Shown: piece by piece, positions 1-7,163 of the stretch
How positions within the stretch are numbered: position 1 is the first letter of the stretch
Layout: each line of letters starts with the position of its first letter
DNA from: Vreelandella andesensis
GTDB taxonomy: Bacteria > Pseudomonadota > Gammaproteobacteria > Pseudomonadales > Halomonadaceae
Assembly: GCF_003989795.1 (NCBI RefSeq)
Contig: NZ_RZHG01000019.1
Span: forward strand, 124,145-188,144
Length of the DNA stretch: 64,000 nucleotides
Direction: 5' to 3'
Position numbers and translations under genes: made by a program
The notes under the pieces: generated by a model
Databases searched by the model: none
What the model saw: the letters and a program-made list of their open reading frames with translations, nothing else
Told to the model about the DNA's origin: nothing

Positions 1-385
1 GGTAATACTTGCGTAGCGATGGCACAAGCGTGCTGCCCATGGCACTAGCGCTGGCTACCGCGGCACCACTGACAGAGGCAAAAATAGTCCCGGAGGTGAT
101 CGTTACATGGGCTAAACCGCCGTGCATTCGCCCTACCAAGCTGTTCGCAAAAGCAATTAAGCGATCCATAATGCCAGCGCGAACCATCAGCTCTCCGGCC
201 AACATAAACAGTGGAATGGCCATTAAGGGAAAACTATTAACTGCATGCATCATGCGCTGTGGCATGACCACCAGTTCAAAATCGAGCATCCACAGGCCCG
301 CTAATGAACCAAACCCAAGTGCGAAGGCCAAGGGCATACCGAAGAAAGCCAGCGCTAGAAATAAGCCAATCGCCACCCATGTCAT
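1..385 (-). CDS. dctM: TRAP transporter large permease, DctM family (partial)
   Basis: N-terminal 128 residues of a DctM-type large membrane subunit; the rest lies beyond the left edge. The frame reads MTWVAIGLFLALAFFGMPLA, then hydrophobic segments including FPLMAIPLFMLAGELM and a conserved SGAAVASASAMGS stretch typical of the Na+-driven channel subunit of TRAP carriers. The ATG (385-383) overlaps the TGA of the upstream dctQ-type gene in an ATGA junction, so the two are translationally coupled. The protein would form the ion-driven path in the inner membrane that takes solute handed over by the DctP-type protein encoded at 948-1949. The substrate cannot be told from the sequence. Confidence 0.9.
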   Translation of the reverse strand, partial: MTWVAIGLFLALAFFGMPLAFALGFGSLAGLWMLDFELVVMPQRMMHAVNSFPLMAIPLFMLAGELMVRAGIMDRLIAFANSLVGRMHGGLAHVTITSGTIFASVSGAAVASASAMGSTLVPSLRKYY

Positions 386-951
386 GACAGACCCTCCCAC
401 GTGCGCGAACCACCCCATGCCAATAGCGCCAAATGTAAAAAAGCGTGGGCGCCGCAAATTAGAACAGCGATGTAATAGATGGCGGAGGTCACAGGCAGTG
501 TCGGCATGAGTTCTGGCCAGCGGTCTACTGTCGCGACCCACGCGCCGACCATTACCATCAGCATGAGAAGCGTGGAAACGCCGGCCATAAGGCGAAAGAG
601 AACCTCCTTCAACCAGTCAGGCACCATCATCACGAACAGATCAATACCCACATGCACCCCGTGTTTCACGCCATGGGGAATAGCCAAAAAAATCGCCCAC
701 ACGAAGCACAAGCGCGACAGCTCATCAGCAGCGTCAATGGAGGAGCCAAGCACATAGCGCCAGAACACTTGAAGCGCGACGATGATGACCATTAGCGCCA
801 TAACAACAACAATGCCCCAGTAGGTCACGACATCTAAGCGTTCAATGACCCATTTAACACGTTGAAAAACAGCGCCAAAATGCGGGGGCTCAGGCCCCCG
901 CTTAGTGTCATCTTGAGGTGATGTAGAGGTAGGTGTCATGGCTGGTCTCAC
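382..951 (-). CDS. dctQ: TRAP transporter small permease, DctQ family
   Basis: About 185 residues with four hydrophobic helices (around 40-65, 80-100, 115-140, 155-175), the usual DctQ topology and size. It contains the family pattern VFWRYVLGSSIDAADELSRLC. The longest frame begins at a GTG overlapping the dctP-type stop (GTGA, 948-951). The ATG at 939, four codons in, is an alternative start, and neither has a strong ribosome binding site, as expected for coupled translation. It pairs with DctM to make the membrane part of the solute:Na+ symporter. It is the middle gene of an operon transcribed leftwards. Confidence 0.93.
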   Translation of the reverse strand: MRPAMTPTSTSPQDDTKRGPEPPHFGAVFQRVKWVIERLDVVTYWGIVVVMALMVIIVALQVFWRYVLGSSIDAADELSRLCFVWAIFLAIPHGVKHGVHVGIDLFVMMVPDWLKEVLFRLMAGVSTLLMLMVMVGAWVATVDRWPELMPTLPVTSAIYYIAVLICGAHAFLHLALLAWGGSRTWEGLS

Positions 952-1949
952 AGTGCTGCTTCAGCTTCCTGGGCAACCAACTCAATGAACGCAGGGTCTA
1001 TACGCTCTTTGAGGCTTTCAGAGACTTCCAGCGTAGCTTCACGTAATTCGGCCCGTAATTCGGAAGAAATCGGAGTGAACTCCATGCCGTCAGCAATTAA
1101 TTGATCACGCCACTGTTCTTCTTCAGCGGCGGCGGCTTCACGCTGCCACATCATCGCGTCTGCCATGGCAGCGTCAATGATGGTGCGGTGCTCTTCTGAA
1201 AGACGTTCATAGCTGCGCTGGTTTGCAACGGCATTGATAAAGTCATAGAAGTGGCCGCTGTCAGATAAGTACTCCTGCACTTCATTGAAGCGACGGCTGG
1301 CGATGATGTTGTAAGGGTTTTCCTGGCCGTCGAGTACATTCTGCTGCAGTGCTGAATAGAGTTCGGACACATCCATAGATACAGGATTGGCACCCAATGC
1401 GCGGAAGGTCTGCAGATGAACTTCATTGGGCTGCAAGCGAATTCGCATGCCTGAAAAATCTTCAACGGAGGTAATTGGGCGCAAGCTGTTTGTTACATGT
1501 CGGAAGCCAAGCTCGCCATAACCGAGGTTAACGAACCCAAGCGCTTCCATTTTTTCGTCCAACTGCTCGCCAACAGGGCCATCCATAACGGCAAAGGCCT
1601 GTTCACGGTTATCAAACAAGAAAGGCAAGCTCACCGCTTCATATTCAGGTATTGAGCGGGTGAAATAAGCAATCGAGGTGAACACAGCGAAAATAGTGCC
1701 AGAGCGCACTTGGTCAACGTTCTCTGTGGCTCCCCCTAGCTGCATGGCGGGAAACAGGTCAATTTGAATCTCGCCGTTAGACTCGCTTTCTACCTGCTGT
1801 TTGAATATCTCCATTGCGCGAGAAACAGAGTGATCGGTTGGGAAGTTACCCGCGACACGCAGTCGTTCAGCCGCCTGTAACGATGAGGAAAAGAGGGTGG
1901 CGGCTGTCAGCAGAGACGCCAGCTTTACAACGTTAGCTTTAGAGATCAT
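948..1949 (-). CDS. dctP: TRAP transporter substrate-binding protein, DctP family
   Basis: About 333 residues. I chose the ATG at 1949 over one four codons upstream because GGAG lies six bases before it and the product then opens with a clean Sec signal peptide (MISKANVVKLASLL, cleavage after LQA). The mature part has the DctP fold signature: RLRVAGNFPTDHSVSRAM at the start, then the central MRIRLQPNEVHLQTFRALGA, whose arginine normally salt-bridges the substrate carboxylate, and YSALQQNVLDGQENP. It should bind an organic acid in the periplasm and deliver it to DctQM. First gene of the operon, transcribed from a sigma-54 type promoter about 70 bp upstream. The ligand is not predictable beyond a likely carboxylate. 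Confidence 0.93.
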   Translation of the reverse strand: MISKANVVKLASLLTAATLFSSSLQAAERLRVAGNFPTDHSVSRAMEIFKQQVESESNGEIQIDLFPAMQLGGATENVDQVRSGTIFAVFTSIAYFTRSIPEYEAVSLPFLFDNREQAFAVMDGPVGEQLDEKMEALGFVNLGYGELGFRHVTNSLRPITSVEDFSGMRIRLQPNEVHLQTFRALGANPVSMDVSELYSALQQNVLDGQENPYNIIASRRFNEVQEYLSDSGHFYDFINAVANQRSYERLSEEHRTIIDAAMADAMMWQREAAAAEEEQWRDQLIADGMEFTPISSELRAELREATLEVSESLKERIDPAFIELVAQEAEAAL

Positions 1950-2017
1950 GAGAGGCTCCATCAGTTTCGTAACATCGTTATCGTCTGCTCACGCATGCGA
2001 TTACCTAAAGATGAAAG

Positions 2018-2033
2018 AGCAATCCCCGTGCCA
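2018..2033 (-). promoter_or_regulatory. Sigma-54 (-24/-12) promoter for the TRAP operon
   Basis: Read on the minus strand the site is TGGCAC, five bases, TTGCT, matching the RpoN consensus TGGCAC-N5-TTGCW at every fixed position. It ends about 70 bp before the dctP ATG. Dicarboxylate TRAP operons are classically RpoN-dependent through DctB/DctD-type activators. No such activator is encoded in this window. Confidence 0.75.
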
Positions 2034-2130
2034 TCGCCGTAGTCGTCAAGCAATAAATTGTTAAAATAATCACTTAACTAAATGATTTTAAATGGAGTTT
2101 AAAAAGTCTAAAAAAGAGCATAGTGATATT

Positions 2131-2160
2131 GTTTTATAAATTGCATACAATTTATAAAAC
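2131..2160. promoter_or_regulatory. 30-bp perfect palindrome, probable GntR/FCD operator
   Basis: Two perfect 13-base arms (GTTTTATAAATTG and its complement CAATTTATAAAAC) flank the four bases CATA. The core TTGCATACAA resembles the TTGTATACAA-type sites bound by FCD-class GntR regulators. It lies between dctP and gntR. A possible promoter for gntR (TTGTTT at 2129, TATAAA at 2153) is embedded in it, which suggests autorepression. It is about 100 bp upstream of the sigma-54 site, so direct control of the TRAP operon is less obvious. Confidence 0.65.
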
Positions 2161-2308
2161 ATATTTGCGCACTAAAATAATGCCAAATACGCGAAAAACG
2201 CACAGTTATAGTGCCAAACTGCAATTTCATGCCGTTTTAAGCACAGCACTACAGACGACCTTGCCTTTACGGCATACTGAACATAGCTTTCGACAGGAAA
2301 AGGAACCC

Positions 2309-2992
2309 ATGGACGCCGCCCCCACTACCAAACTAGCTATAGAGCAGATAGCCGAGCGAATTACTGATGCAGTGATGGAGCATCGGTTGCCACCCGGAAT
2401 TAAGTTGGTTGAGGAGAAGTTGGCAAGCGCTTTTGGTGTAAGTCGTACCAAGATTCGTCAAGCCCTTACCCTGCTCGCTAAAGAAGGGCTGGTAACTCTG
2501 CATGCGAATCGAGGCGCCTTTGTGACCCGCCCAAGTGCTGCTCAAGCACGGGATTTATTCGCTACTCGGAGGCTTGTTGAACCTGAAATTGTACGTAATG
2601 TTATCGCCCGCGCCTGTGAACATGACCTGGCGCGGTTGCGTCAACATTTAGTTGCCGAGGCGGATGCCCGCAAGGAAGGAGACCGACGCAGAATAATCCG
2701 CCTTTCTGGGCAGTTTCATATGCTGTTAGCAGAGGTCAGTGGCAATAAATTTATTGAAAAACTGATGGCCGAACTGTGTCCGCTGACCTGCTTGATCATT
2801 GCGCTCTACGATTCGCCCCACACCCCAGCCTGCCCAGATGATGAACATAATCAGATCGTTGAGGCCATCGCACGGCAGGATCAAGAAGCGGCTATTCATC
2901 TTATGCTTCACCACCTAGCGCATATCGAAAGTGCATTAGCGCTTGATGTGGTGCCTGAGCTGGATATCCACTGGGAAGCTCTTTATGGGTGA
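2309..2992 (+). CDS. GntR-family transcriptional regulator, FCD (FadR) subfamily
   Basis: 227 residues from the ATG at 2309, which is preceded by AGGAAAAGGAA. A longer frame reaching back to 2123 would run over the operator palindrome and lacks a ribosome site. Residues 10-75 are a winged helix-turn-helix (EEKLASAFGVSRTKIRQALT, then HANRGAFVTRP). The remainder is the all-helical FCD ligand domain with its metal/ligand histidines in GQFHMLLAEVSGN, DDEHNQI and LMLHHLAHIE. Divergent from the TRAP operon, so it probably senses the transported acid or a catabolite. The 3' end overlaps the end of the pseudogene remnant on the opposite strand. Confidence 0.9.
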   Translation: MDAAPTTKLAIEQIAERITDAVMEHRLPPGIKLVEEKLASAFGVSRTKIRQALTLLAKEGLVTLHANRGAFVTRPSAAQARDLFATRRLVEPEIVRNVIARACEHDLARLRQHLVAEADARKEGDRRRIIRLSGQFHMLLAEVSGNKFIEKLMAELCPLTCLIIALYDSPHTPACPDDEHNQIVEAIARQDQEAAIHLMLHHLAHIESALALDVVPELDIHWEALYG

Positions 2993-3348
2993 ATACGTTT
3001 CTTCGCCTGTATCATCAACCTTGACGATTCGTGCTTCATCCGCATTCACGAACGCCGTTTTGAGCAACTCTTTTGGGCACAACTCGTCAAACAATTGACG
3101 CGATATGTCGTAATACGTCTTCCATCGTGACTGGTGTTCTTCTTGTTCGCTTTTCTCGAGCAGCGTTTGCGCTTCGCTCTCTGACCAGGTCTTCGGTTTA
3201 GCCTTACTCAAGAAGCGATCCTGTTCCGCAACGTCAGCCAACGTAAAACGGTCAGCGCCCCGCGGCCGCTTTCAGCATCCGCCAACGAGTTACGCCAATA
3301 ACGAAGCCACTGCTGAGCCGAAGGGGTGATGGTCTCTGCCTGCGTCAT
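2936..3348 (-). pseudogene. Truncated and frameshifted remnant of a gene downstream of hsdS
   Basis: The first ATG (3348-3346) overlaps the hsdS stop (ATGA) and opens a 46-codon frame, MTQAETITPSAQQWLRYWRN..., ending at 3208. A second frame, running ADRFTLADVAEQDRFLSKAK..., continues without a start codon of its own (only a TTG near 3241) to 2936. Joining the two near 3250 gives one continuous-looking protein of about 130 residues. The last 19 residues of the second frame are encoded antisense to the gntR 3' end, so the original gene seems to have been cut off at the island edge near 2993. I do not recognise the family. It was probably a helper gene of the type I restriction locus and is now dead. 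Confidence 0.55.
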
Positions 3349-4727
3349 GCCGTTGCCTTCTTCCTTGTACGTTTTACAGGCGCTTTCGCCGCCCGTTCAG
3401 CCTTGATGCGTTCCAGCAGGGCCTCGGCAGAATTTTCGCCGCTGATCAGTTCGGGGTTGTCCTTGCGCCATTGCTCGGTCAGCTCGCCGTGGAAGGCCTT
3501 GGCCAGTATCGATTGGGTGAGGTTGTTAACGCGGGCGAGGGCGTTATTGACCTGCTGCTCGATATGGTCAGCGTGGGCGAAGAGCTCGTTTACGCGGCGG
3601 ACGATAGCTTCAGCTTCCGATGGTTCAGGGAGAGCCCAGTGAACGTCTTTAATATTTTGAAGATTAAGGCCTGGTTTTCCTCCACCGTAGGCTGCTTTTT
3701 GAAGCTGATATCTTCCAGAGTTTGGTGCTTTGAGTATAAGTTCAATGAAAGGGGCCATTGATGCATCAGAAAGGCGGATAAGTCCAACATGTTGACTAAC
3801 ATATGCGTCGCTGAGATCTACTTTTACACGCGCGCACTTTGTGACATTGGCTCCTGTAATTGTCAGAAGTAAGTCGTTTTTTTGAACTTTGGTGCGTTTT
3901 CCTTCCTTGTTCTCTGGAGGTGTGACAAAGCAGGGAGAGTTAAGCTCTAGCTCATCAGTATTGATATCTTGGGATCGGATGAATAATGACCCTGAATCAG
4001 AATAATACTTTGCCCATCCTCTAGATCCGCTGGTTATAAAGTCAGATAGTTCACTCAGCTGAAAGCTTTGCCAGCGATTGGGTAAATATGATTCAGTAAA
4101 TGAATTGCTTTTGAATGCTTGAAAGTCCTCCATCAACTTGCCACTCACCGCCGCTGCCAGCACGGATTGGCGGAAGCGTTTAAGGATTTGCGGGATGCGC
4201 TCAAGGCGGGCTTGGGTGGTTTCCACCTGAGCCAACAGGGTATCGAGTTTATCGACGATGACTTTTTGTTCGGCGAAGGGGGGAAGTAGAACTGGCGCTT
4301 TCGAAAACTTGGCTTTATTGATGATGGTCACTGTCGTAGCAGATGCGTTCTCCTGCATCCATGGCTTCAAAGTTTTCAGTTGGTAATAAAAAAAACGGTA
4401 GTCGACCAGAGAAGAGGGCACTACTGTGTTTATTTGCTGGTTTGTTGCACTAATTTGTTTGGTAATTCCGACCTTTCCTAAATTCCCAATACATGTAACA
4501 GGAATCGAGTTTGCGGGAACGGTTGGAACTGAAGTCGCTCCCAAGTCAGTTAGTGTTTCGACAGTCTGGGTGATGTATTGGCCCTTGTCCAAATCAGCTG
4601 GTTTGATAAACGGAACTCCGCCACCGAAGTTGTGAGGGTTTTTGGTGCTAGGCGTTTTTCCTGTGACAATCTCGCTTACATCATTCAGTAGAGCGGGAAG
4701 CCATGCATGGGGAAGTTTGGTATCCAT
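3345..4727 (-). CDS. hsdS: Type I restriction-modification specificity subunit HsdS
   Basis: 460 residues with the duplicated HsdS plan. The first target recognition domain (about 8-150) opens with LPHAWLPALLNDVSEIVTGK. A helical conserved spacer follows (LPPFAEQKVIVDKLDTLLAQ, about 152-200). The second recognition domain (about 218-360) opens with LPNRWQSFQLSELSDFITSG, and a second helical repeat (LPEPSEAEAIVRRVNELFAH) ends with GELTEQWRKDNPE. It sets the DNA target of the HsdM/HsdR complex. Its start shares one base with the hsdM stop (TAATG). The two recognition domains are visibly AT-richer than the conserved helices, as is common where these domains are exchanged between strains. Confidence 0.95.
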   Translation of the reverse strand: MDTKLPHAWLPALLNDVSEIVTGKTPSTKNPHNFGGGVPFIKPADLDKGQYITQTVETLTDLGATSVPTVPANSIPVTCIGNLGKVGITKQISATNQQINTVVPSSLVDYRFFYYQLKTLKPWMQENASATTVTIINKAKFSKAPVLLPPFAEQKVIVDKLDTLLAQVETTQARLERIPQILKRFRQSVLAAAVSGKLMEDFQAFKSNSFTESYLPNRWQSFQLSELSDFITSGSRGWAKYYSDSGSLFIRSQDINTDELELNSPCFVTPPENKEGKRTKVQKNDLLLTITGANVTKCARVKVDLSDAYVSQHVGLIRLSDASMAPFIELILKAPNSGRYQLQKAAYGGGKPGLNLQNIKDVHWALPEPSEAEAIVRRVNELFAHADHIEQQVNNALARVNNLTQSILAKAFHGELTEQWRKDNPELISGENSAEALLERIKAERAAKAPVKRTRKKATA

Positions 4728-6454
4728 TACTCTTCCCCACCCATCACTTCCCGCAAAAGCACCTTGGCCCCATCAGCTTCTTCTTCAGCACCCAATTCCC
4801 GCATCAGGGCATCCAGTTCGCCCAGCGCCTGTACCAGTTCGCCCATGGCTTCGCCTGCCAGAATATCTGGCGCGGGCAGGTTGGCGGCATCCACGCTGTT
4901 GCTGTCTTTTAGCCAGCTGATATCCAGCGAATCGCCCTTGGTGTCGCGAATCCATTCTCGGCTAAAACAGCGCCAGCGGCTGTGGCCGAGAATTGCTCCT
5001 GCATTCTCGGCACTTCCGCCATCCCTGGCGGTCGAGCAGCGTTCGTCCACGCCCTGGTTTTCATCCGTGGCTTTGGTGGCTTCCGGCAGTTCGATCTTGT
5101 CGGAGTGGGTCGCTTCCGCCGTCCCTGGCTCTCGCGACACTTGTGCGTCCTGCACGGCGAAACTGTACTCGCCTTCCTGGCGCGGGCTGTCGCCATGGGG
5201 GCTTTCGCCAAACACTGCTTCAAACGGCTTCAGGTGCGTCTCGCCAAAGGGCGTGCGTTTGCCGAAGCTTGGCATATTGGTGCGCAGGTCATACACCCAG
5301 ACATTTTCCGTGCAGTGCTCTTCCTGATAGTTATCTGCCGCGCTGCCCTTGTTAAAAAACAACACATTGGTTTTCACGCCCTGGGCGTAAAAAATGCCGG
5401 TGGGCAGGCGCAGGATAGTGTGCAGGTTGCACTTGTCCATCAGGTCGCGGCGTACCTCGGTGCCTACACCCGCTTCAAACAGCACGTTATCCGGCAGCAC
5501 CACGGCGGCGCGGCCACCGGGTTTCAGGTTGCGGTAAATATGCTGCAGAAAGGCCAGCTGCTTGTTGCTGGTTCTATAGGTCAGGTCGTCGCGGGTGATG
5601 CTGGCATCGCCGCCCTTGCTGGTGCCGAAGGGTGGGTTGGCGAGAATCATATCGGCCTTTTCCAGCCCGGCACCGGCCTGGCCCAAAGCGTTGCCCAGGT
5701 GCACCACGCCTTCGTCGTCGCCTTCCATGCCATGCAGCAGGCAGTTCATCAGCGCCAGGCGGCGGGTGCCGGGCACCAGTTCAATGCCCACGTAGGCGCG
5801 GGTGGCCTGAAAGGTTTTCTGCTCGCTGGTCAGGTCGTACAAGTCATCGGTGTGGGCCTTAATGTACTCGTGGGCGGCAATCAGAAAGCCTGCCGTGCCC
5901 GCTGATGGGTCCTGAATGCGCTCGCCGGGTTGCGGCTTCAGGCAGTTGACCATGGTGTTGATCAAGGCGCGTGGGGTGAAATATTGCCCCGCGCCGGATT
6001 TGGTTTCGTTGGCGTTTTTTTCCAGCAGGCCTTCGTAGAGATCCCCCAGGCCATCCTGCTGGGCGCTGAACCAGTCGATCTGATCCAGCGTCTTGATCAT
6101 CTGTTCCAGGTGGCGCGGTTCGCGCAAGCGGGTCTGGGCATCGGCGTAGATGGCGCTGATCAGCGGGTCGCTGTGAATCAGGCGGCCCGTGCCGTCGCGG
6201 CCACTGGAAAGGCTCAGCAGGATGCGCTTGTAGTCATCCAGCAGGTTGATGCCGGATTTACCGTTCAGGTCGCTCCAGCGGCAGCCCTCTGGCAACGGGT
6301 GCTTTTTCAGGGTGCCGGCTTCGGTGTTCTCATGCACCATCTTGATAAACAGCAGCATGACAAGCTCGGTGACGTAATCCGAGTAGTTGATGCCGTCGTC
6401 GCGCAGCACGTCGCACAGGTTCCAGAGTTTCTGGACAATATCGTTGTGGGTCAT
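4727..6454 (-). CDS. hsdM: Type I restriction-modification DNA methyltransferase HsdM
   Basis: 575 residues. The N-terminal helical HsdM_N domain spans about 1-140. The catalytic domain carries GQYFTPR (156-162), S-adenosylmethionine motif I DPSAGTAGF (182-190) and catalytic motif IV NPPF (273-276), the signature of N6-adenine methyltransferases. Residues about 400-470 form a polar, low-complexity insertion (Glu, Thr, Ala rich) before FSREWIRDTKGDSLDISWLK; I take this as family variation. It methylates the target chosen by HsdS and is essential for both modification and restriction. It has its own upstream control region with palindromes (6497-6609) rather than continuing directly from the preceding rloB-like gene. 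Confidence 0.96.
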   Translation of the reverse strand: MTHNDIVQKLWNLCDVLRDDGINYSDYVTELVMLLFIKMVHENTEAGTLKKHPLPEGCRWSDLNGKSGINLLDDYKRILLSLSSGRDGTGRLIHSDPLISAIYADAQTRLREPRHLEQMIKTLDQIDWFSAQQDGLGDLYEGLLEKNANETKSGAGQYFTPRALINTMVNCLKPQPGERIQDPSAGTAGFLIAAHEYIKAHTDDLYDLTSEQKTFQATRAYVGIELVPGTRRLALMNCLLHGMEGDDEGVVHLGNALGQAGAGLEKADMILANPPFGTSKGGDASITRDDLTYRTSNKQLAFLQHIYRNLKPGGRAAVVLPDNVLFEAGVGTEVRRDLMDKCNLHTILRLPTGIFYAQGVKTNVLFFNKGSAADNYQEEHCTENVWVYDLRTNMPSFGKRTPFGETHLKPFEAVFGESPHGDSPRQEGEYSFAVQDAQVSREPGTAEATHSDKIELPEATKATDENQGVDERCSTARDGGSAENAGAILGHSRWRCFSREWIRDTKGDSLDISWLKDSNSVDAANLPAPDILAGEAMGELVQALGELDALMRELGAEEEADGAKVLLREVMGGEE

Positions 6455-6496
6455 GAGATTCCGGTGTTTTTTTAAGCGCGTTCAAGGAGCGGCGCT

Positions 6497-6569
6497 ACAT
6501 GTATAAAAATGGCAAAATATTTGCACGTTGTGGGCAACATGTATAGAAAAGCCGATTTTCTATACATGT
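6497..6569. promoter_or_regulatory. Repeated ACATGTATA boxes and 33-bp palindrome upstream of hsdM
   Basis: ACATGTATA occurs at 6497-6505 and again exactly 40 bp later at 6537-6545, each time followed by AAAA or GAAAA. The second copy is the left arm of a perfect 14-base inverted repeat (6537-6550 and 6556-6569, spacer GCCGA). The array lies 43-115 bp upstream of the hsdM start codon, where a promoter and operator should be. The helical spacing (40 bp is about four turns) suggests a dimeric repressor binding two sites. No dedicated regulator gene is visible in the island. Confidence 0.55.
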
Positions 6570-6577
6570 CAGCTGAC

Positions 6578-6609
6578 CTATGTCGAAAAGGCCCAAAAAA
6601 TCGACATAG
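6578..6609. repeat. 9-bp inverted repeat between rloB-like gene and hsdM
   Basis: CTATGTCGA (6578-6586) and its complement TCGACATAG (6601-6609) are separated by 14 bases rich in A. No T run follows the stem on the minus strand, so it is not a standard terminator. It lies just downstream of the rloB-like stop and could be an mRNA-end hairpin or a second operator for hsdM. Confidence 0.4.
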
Positions 6610-6621
6610 CGCATGTCCGTT

Positions 6622-7158
6622 TCATGCATTTTCCTGAACCAGTGCTCTTTTTACAGCGACCACTGATTCATTGGTGGTTTCTTCGATAACCGTTTTGGGA
6701 AACAGCGCTGCGTAGGCTACCGGGCAAGTGTGGGTGCCGTTTAATCGAGGGTGTAAACGACTTTTTAGCTGCTGAGCGGTTTCATGGGCGTTCACGCCTT
6801 CTCCAAGAACGTCTAGTAACGCACCTTCAAGGCAGGTCGGGGCCCAGAAAATAAGGCTGTAGCCATTTTTGCGCGCTTTATCCCGCTCCTGCTGTGAAGG
6901 TGGTATATCAGCATCCAGCACGATAAAGCGCTGATCAAACCCCTGGTGGGCGTACTTTCGTGTCGCGTTATCGATGATATTGCCTGGTGACCCACCCGAC
7001 TGTTTCTCAATCGTCGGTTTGATGCCGCTGTGTCTTTGCAGAAGCTGCTGCTGCATATGCTTGATAAAGGCTTGATCGTCGGCGCCTTCTCCCACAATCA
7101 AGAGGGTGGTTTTTTTGGCTTGGCGTTTGTGGCTGCGTTGAGGGCGTTTTCTGGCCAT
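6622..7158 (-). CDS. RloB/AbiLii-like Toprim-fold protein of an R-M-embedded defence pair
   Basis: About 178 residues. A GTG at 7167 overlaps the stop of the upstream ATPase (GTGA), but GGAG is better spaced for the ATG at 7158. The N-terminus is very basic (MARKRPQRSHKRQAKK). It is followed by IVGEGADD (21-28) and LDAD (81-84), the glutamate-then-DxD pattern of Toprim nucleases, in the arrangement seen in RloB-like proteins (R-linked ORFs of type I loci; AbiLii in the AbiL system). The likely role is a nuclease or effector partner of the ATPase encoded at 7164-8348. The assignment rests on motifs and gene pairing only. Confidence 0.7.
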   Translation of the reverse strand: MARKRPQRSHKRQAKKTTLLIVGEGADDQAFIKHMQQQLLQRHSGIKPTIEKQSGGSPGNIIDNATRKYAHQGFDQRFIVLDADIPPSQQERDKARKNGYSLIFWAPTCLEGALLDVLGEGVNAHETAQQLKSRLHPRLNGTHTCPVAYAALFPKTVIEETTNESVVAVKRALVQENA

Positions 7159-7163
7159 AGGCG

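Noticed and set aside
2123-2308. N-terminal extension of the GntR gene
   Set aside because: It spans the operator palindrome and lacks a ribosome site; the ATG at 2309 has one.
4982-5905. 307-codon plus-strand frame inside hsdM
   Set aside because: Antisense to the intact methyltransferase motifs; composition typical of a complementary-strand artefact.
4727-6454. Polar insertion in HsdM as a domain fusion
   Set aside because: Low complexity without a fold, in a region I expect to vary in length among HsdM proteins.
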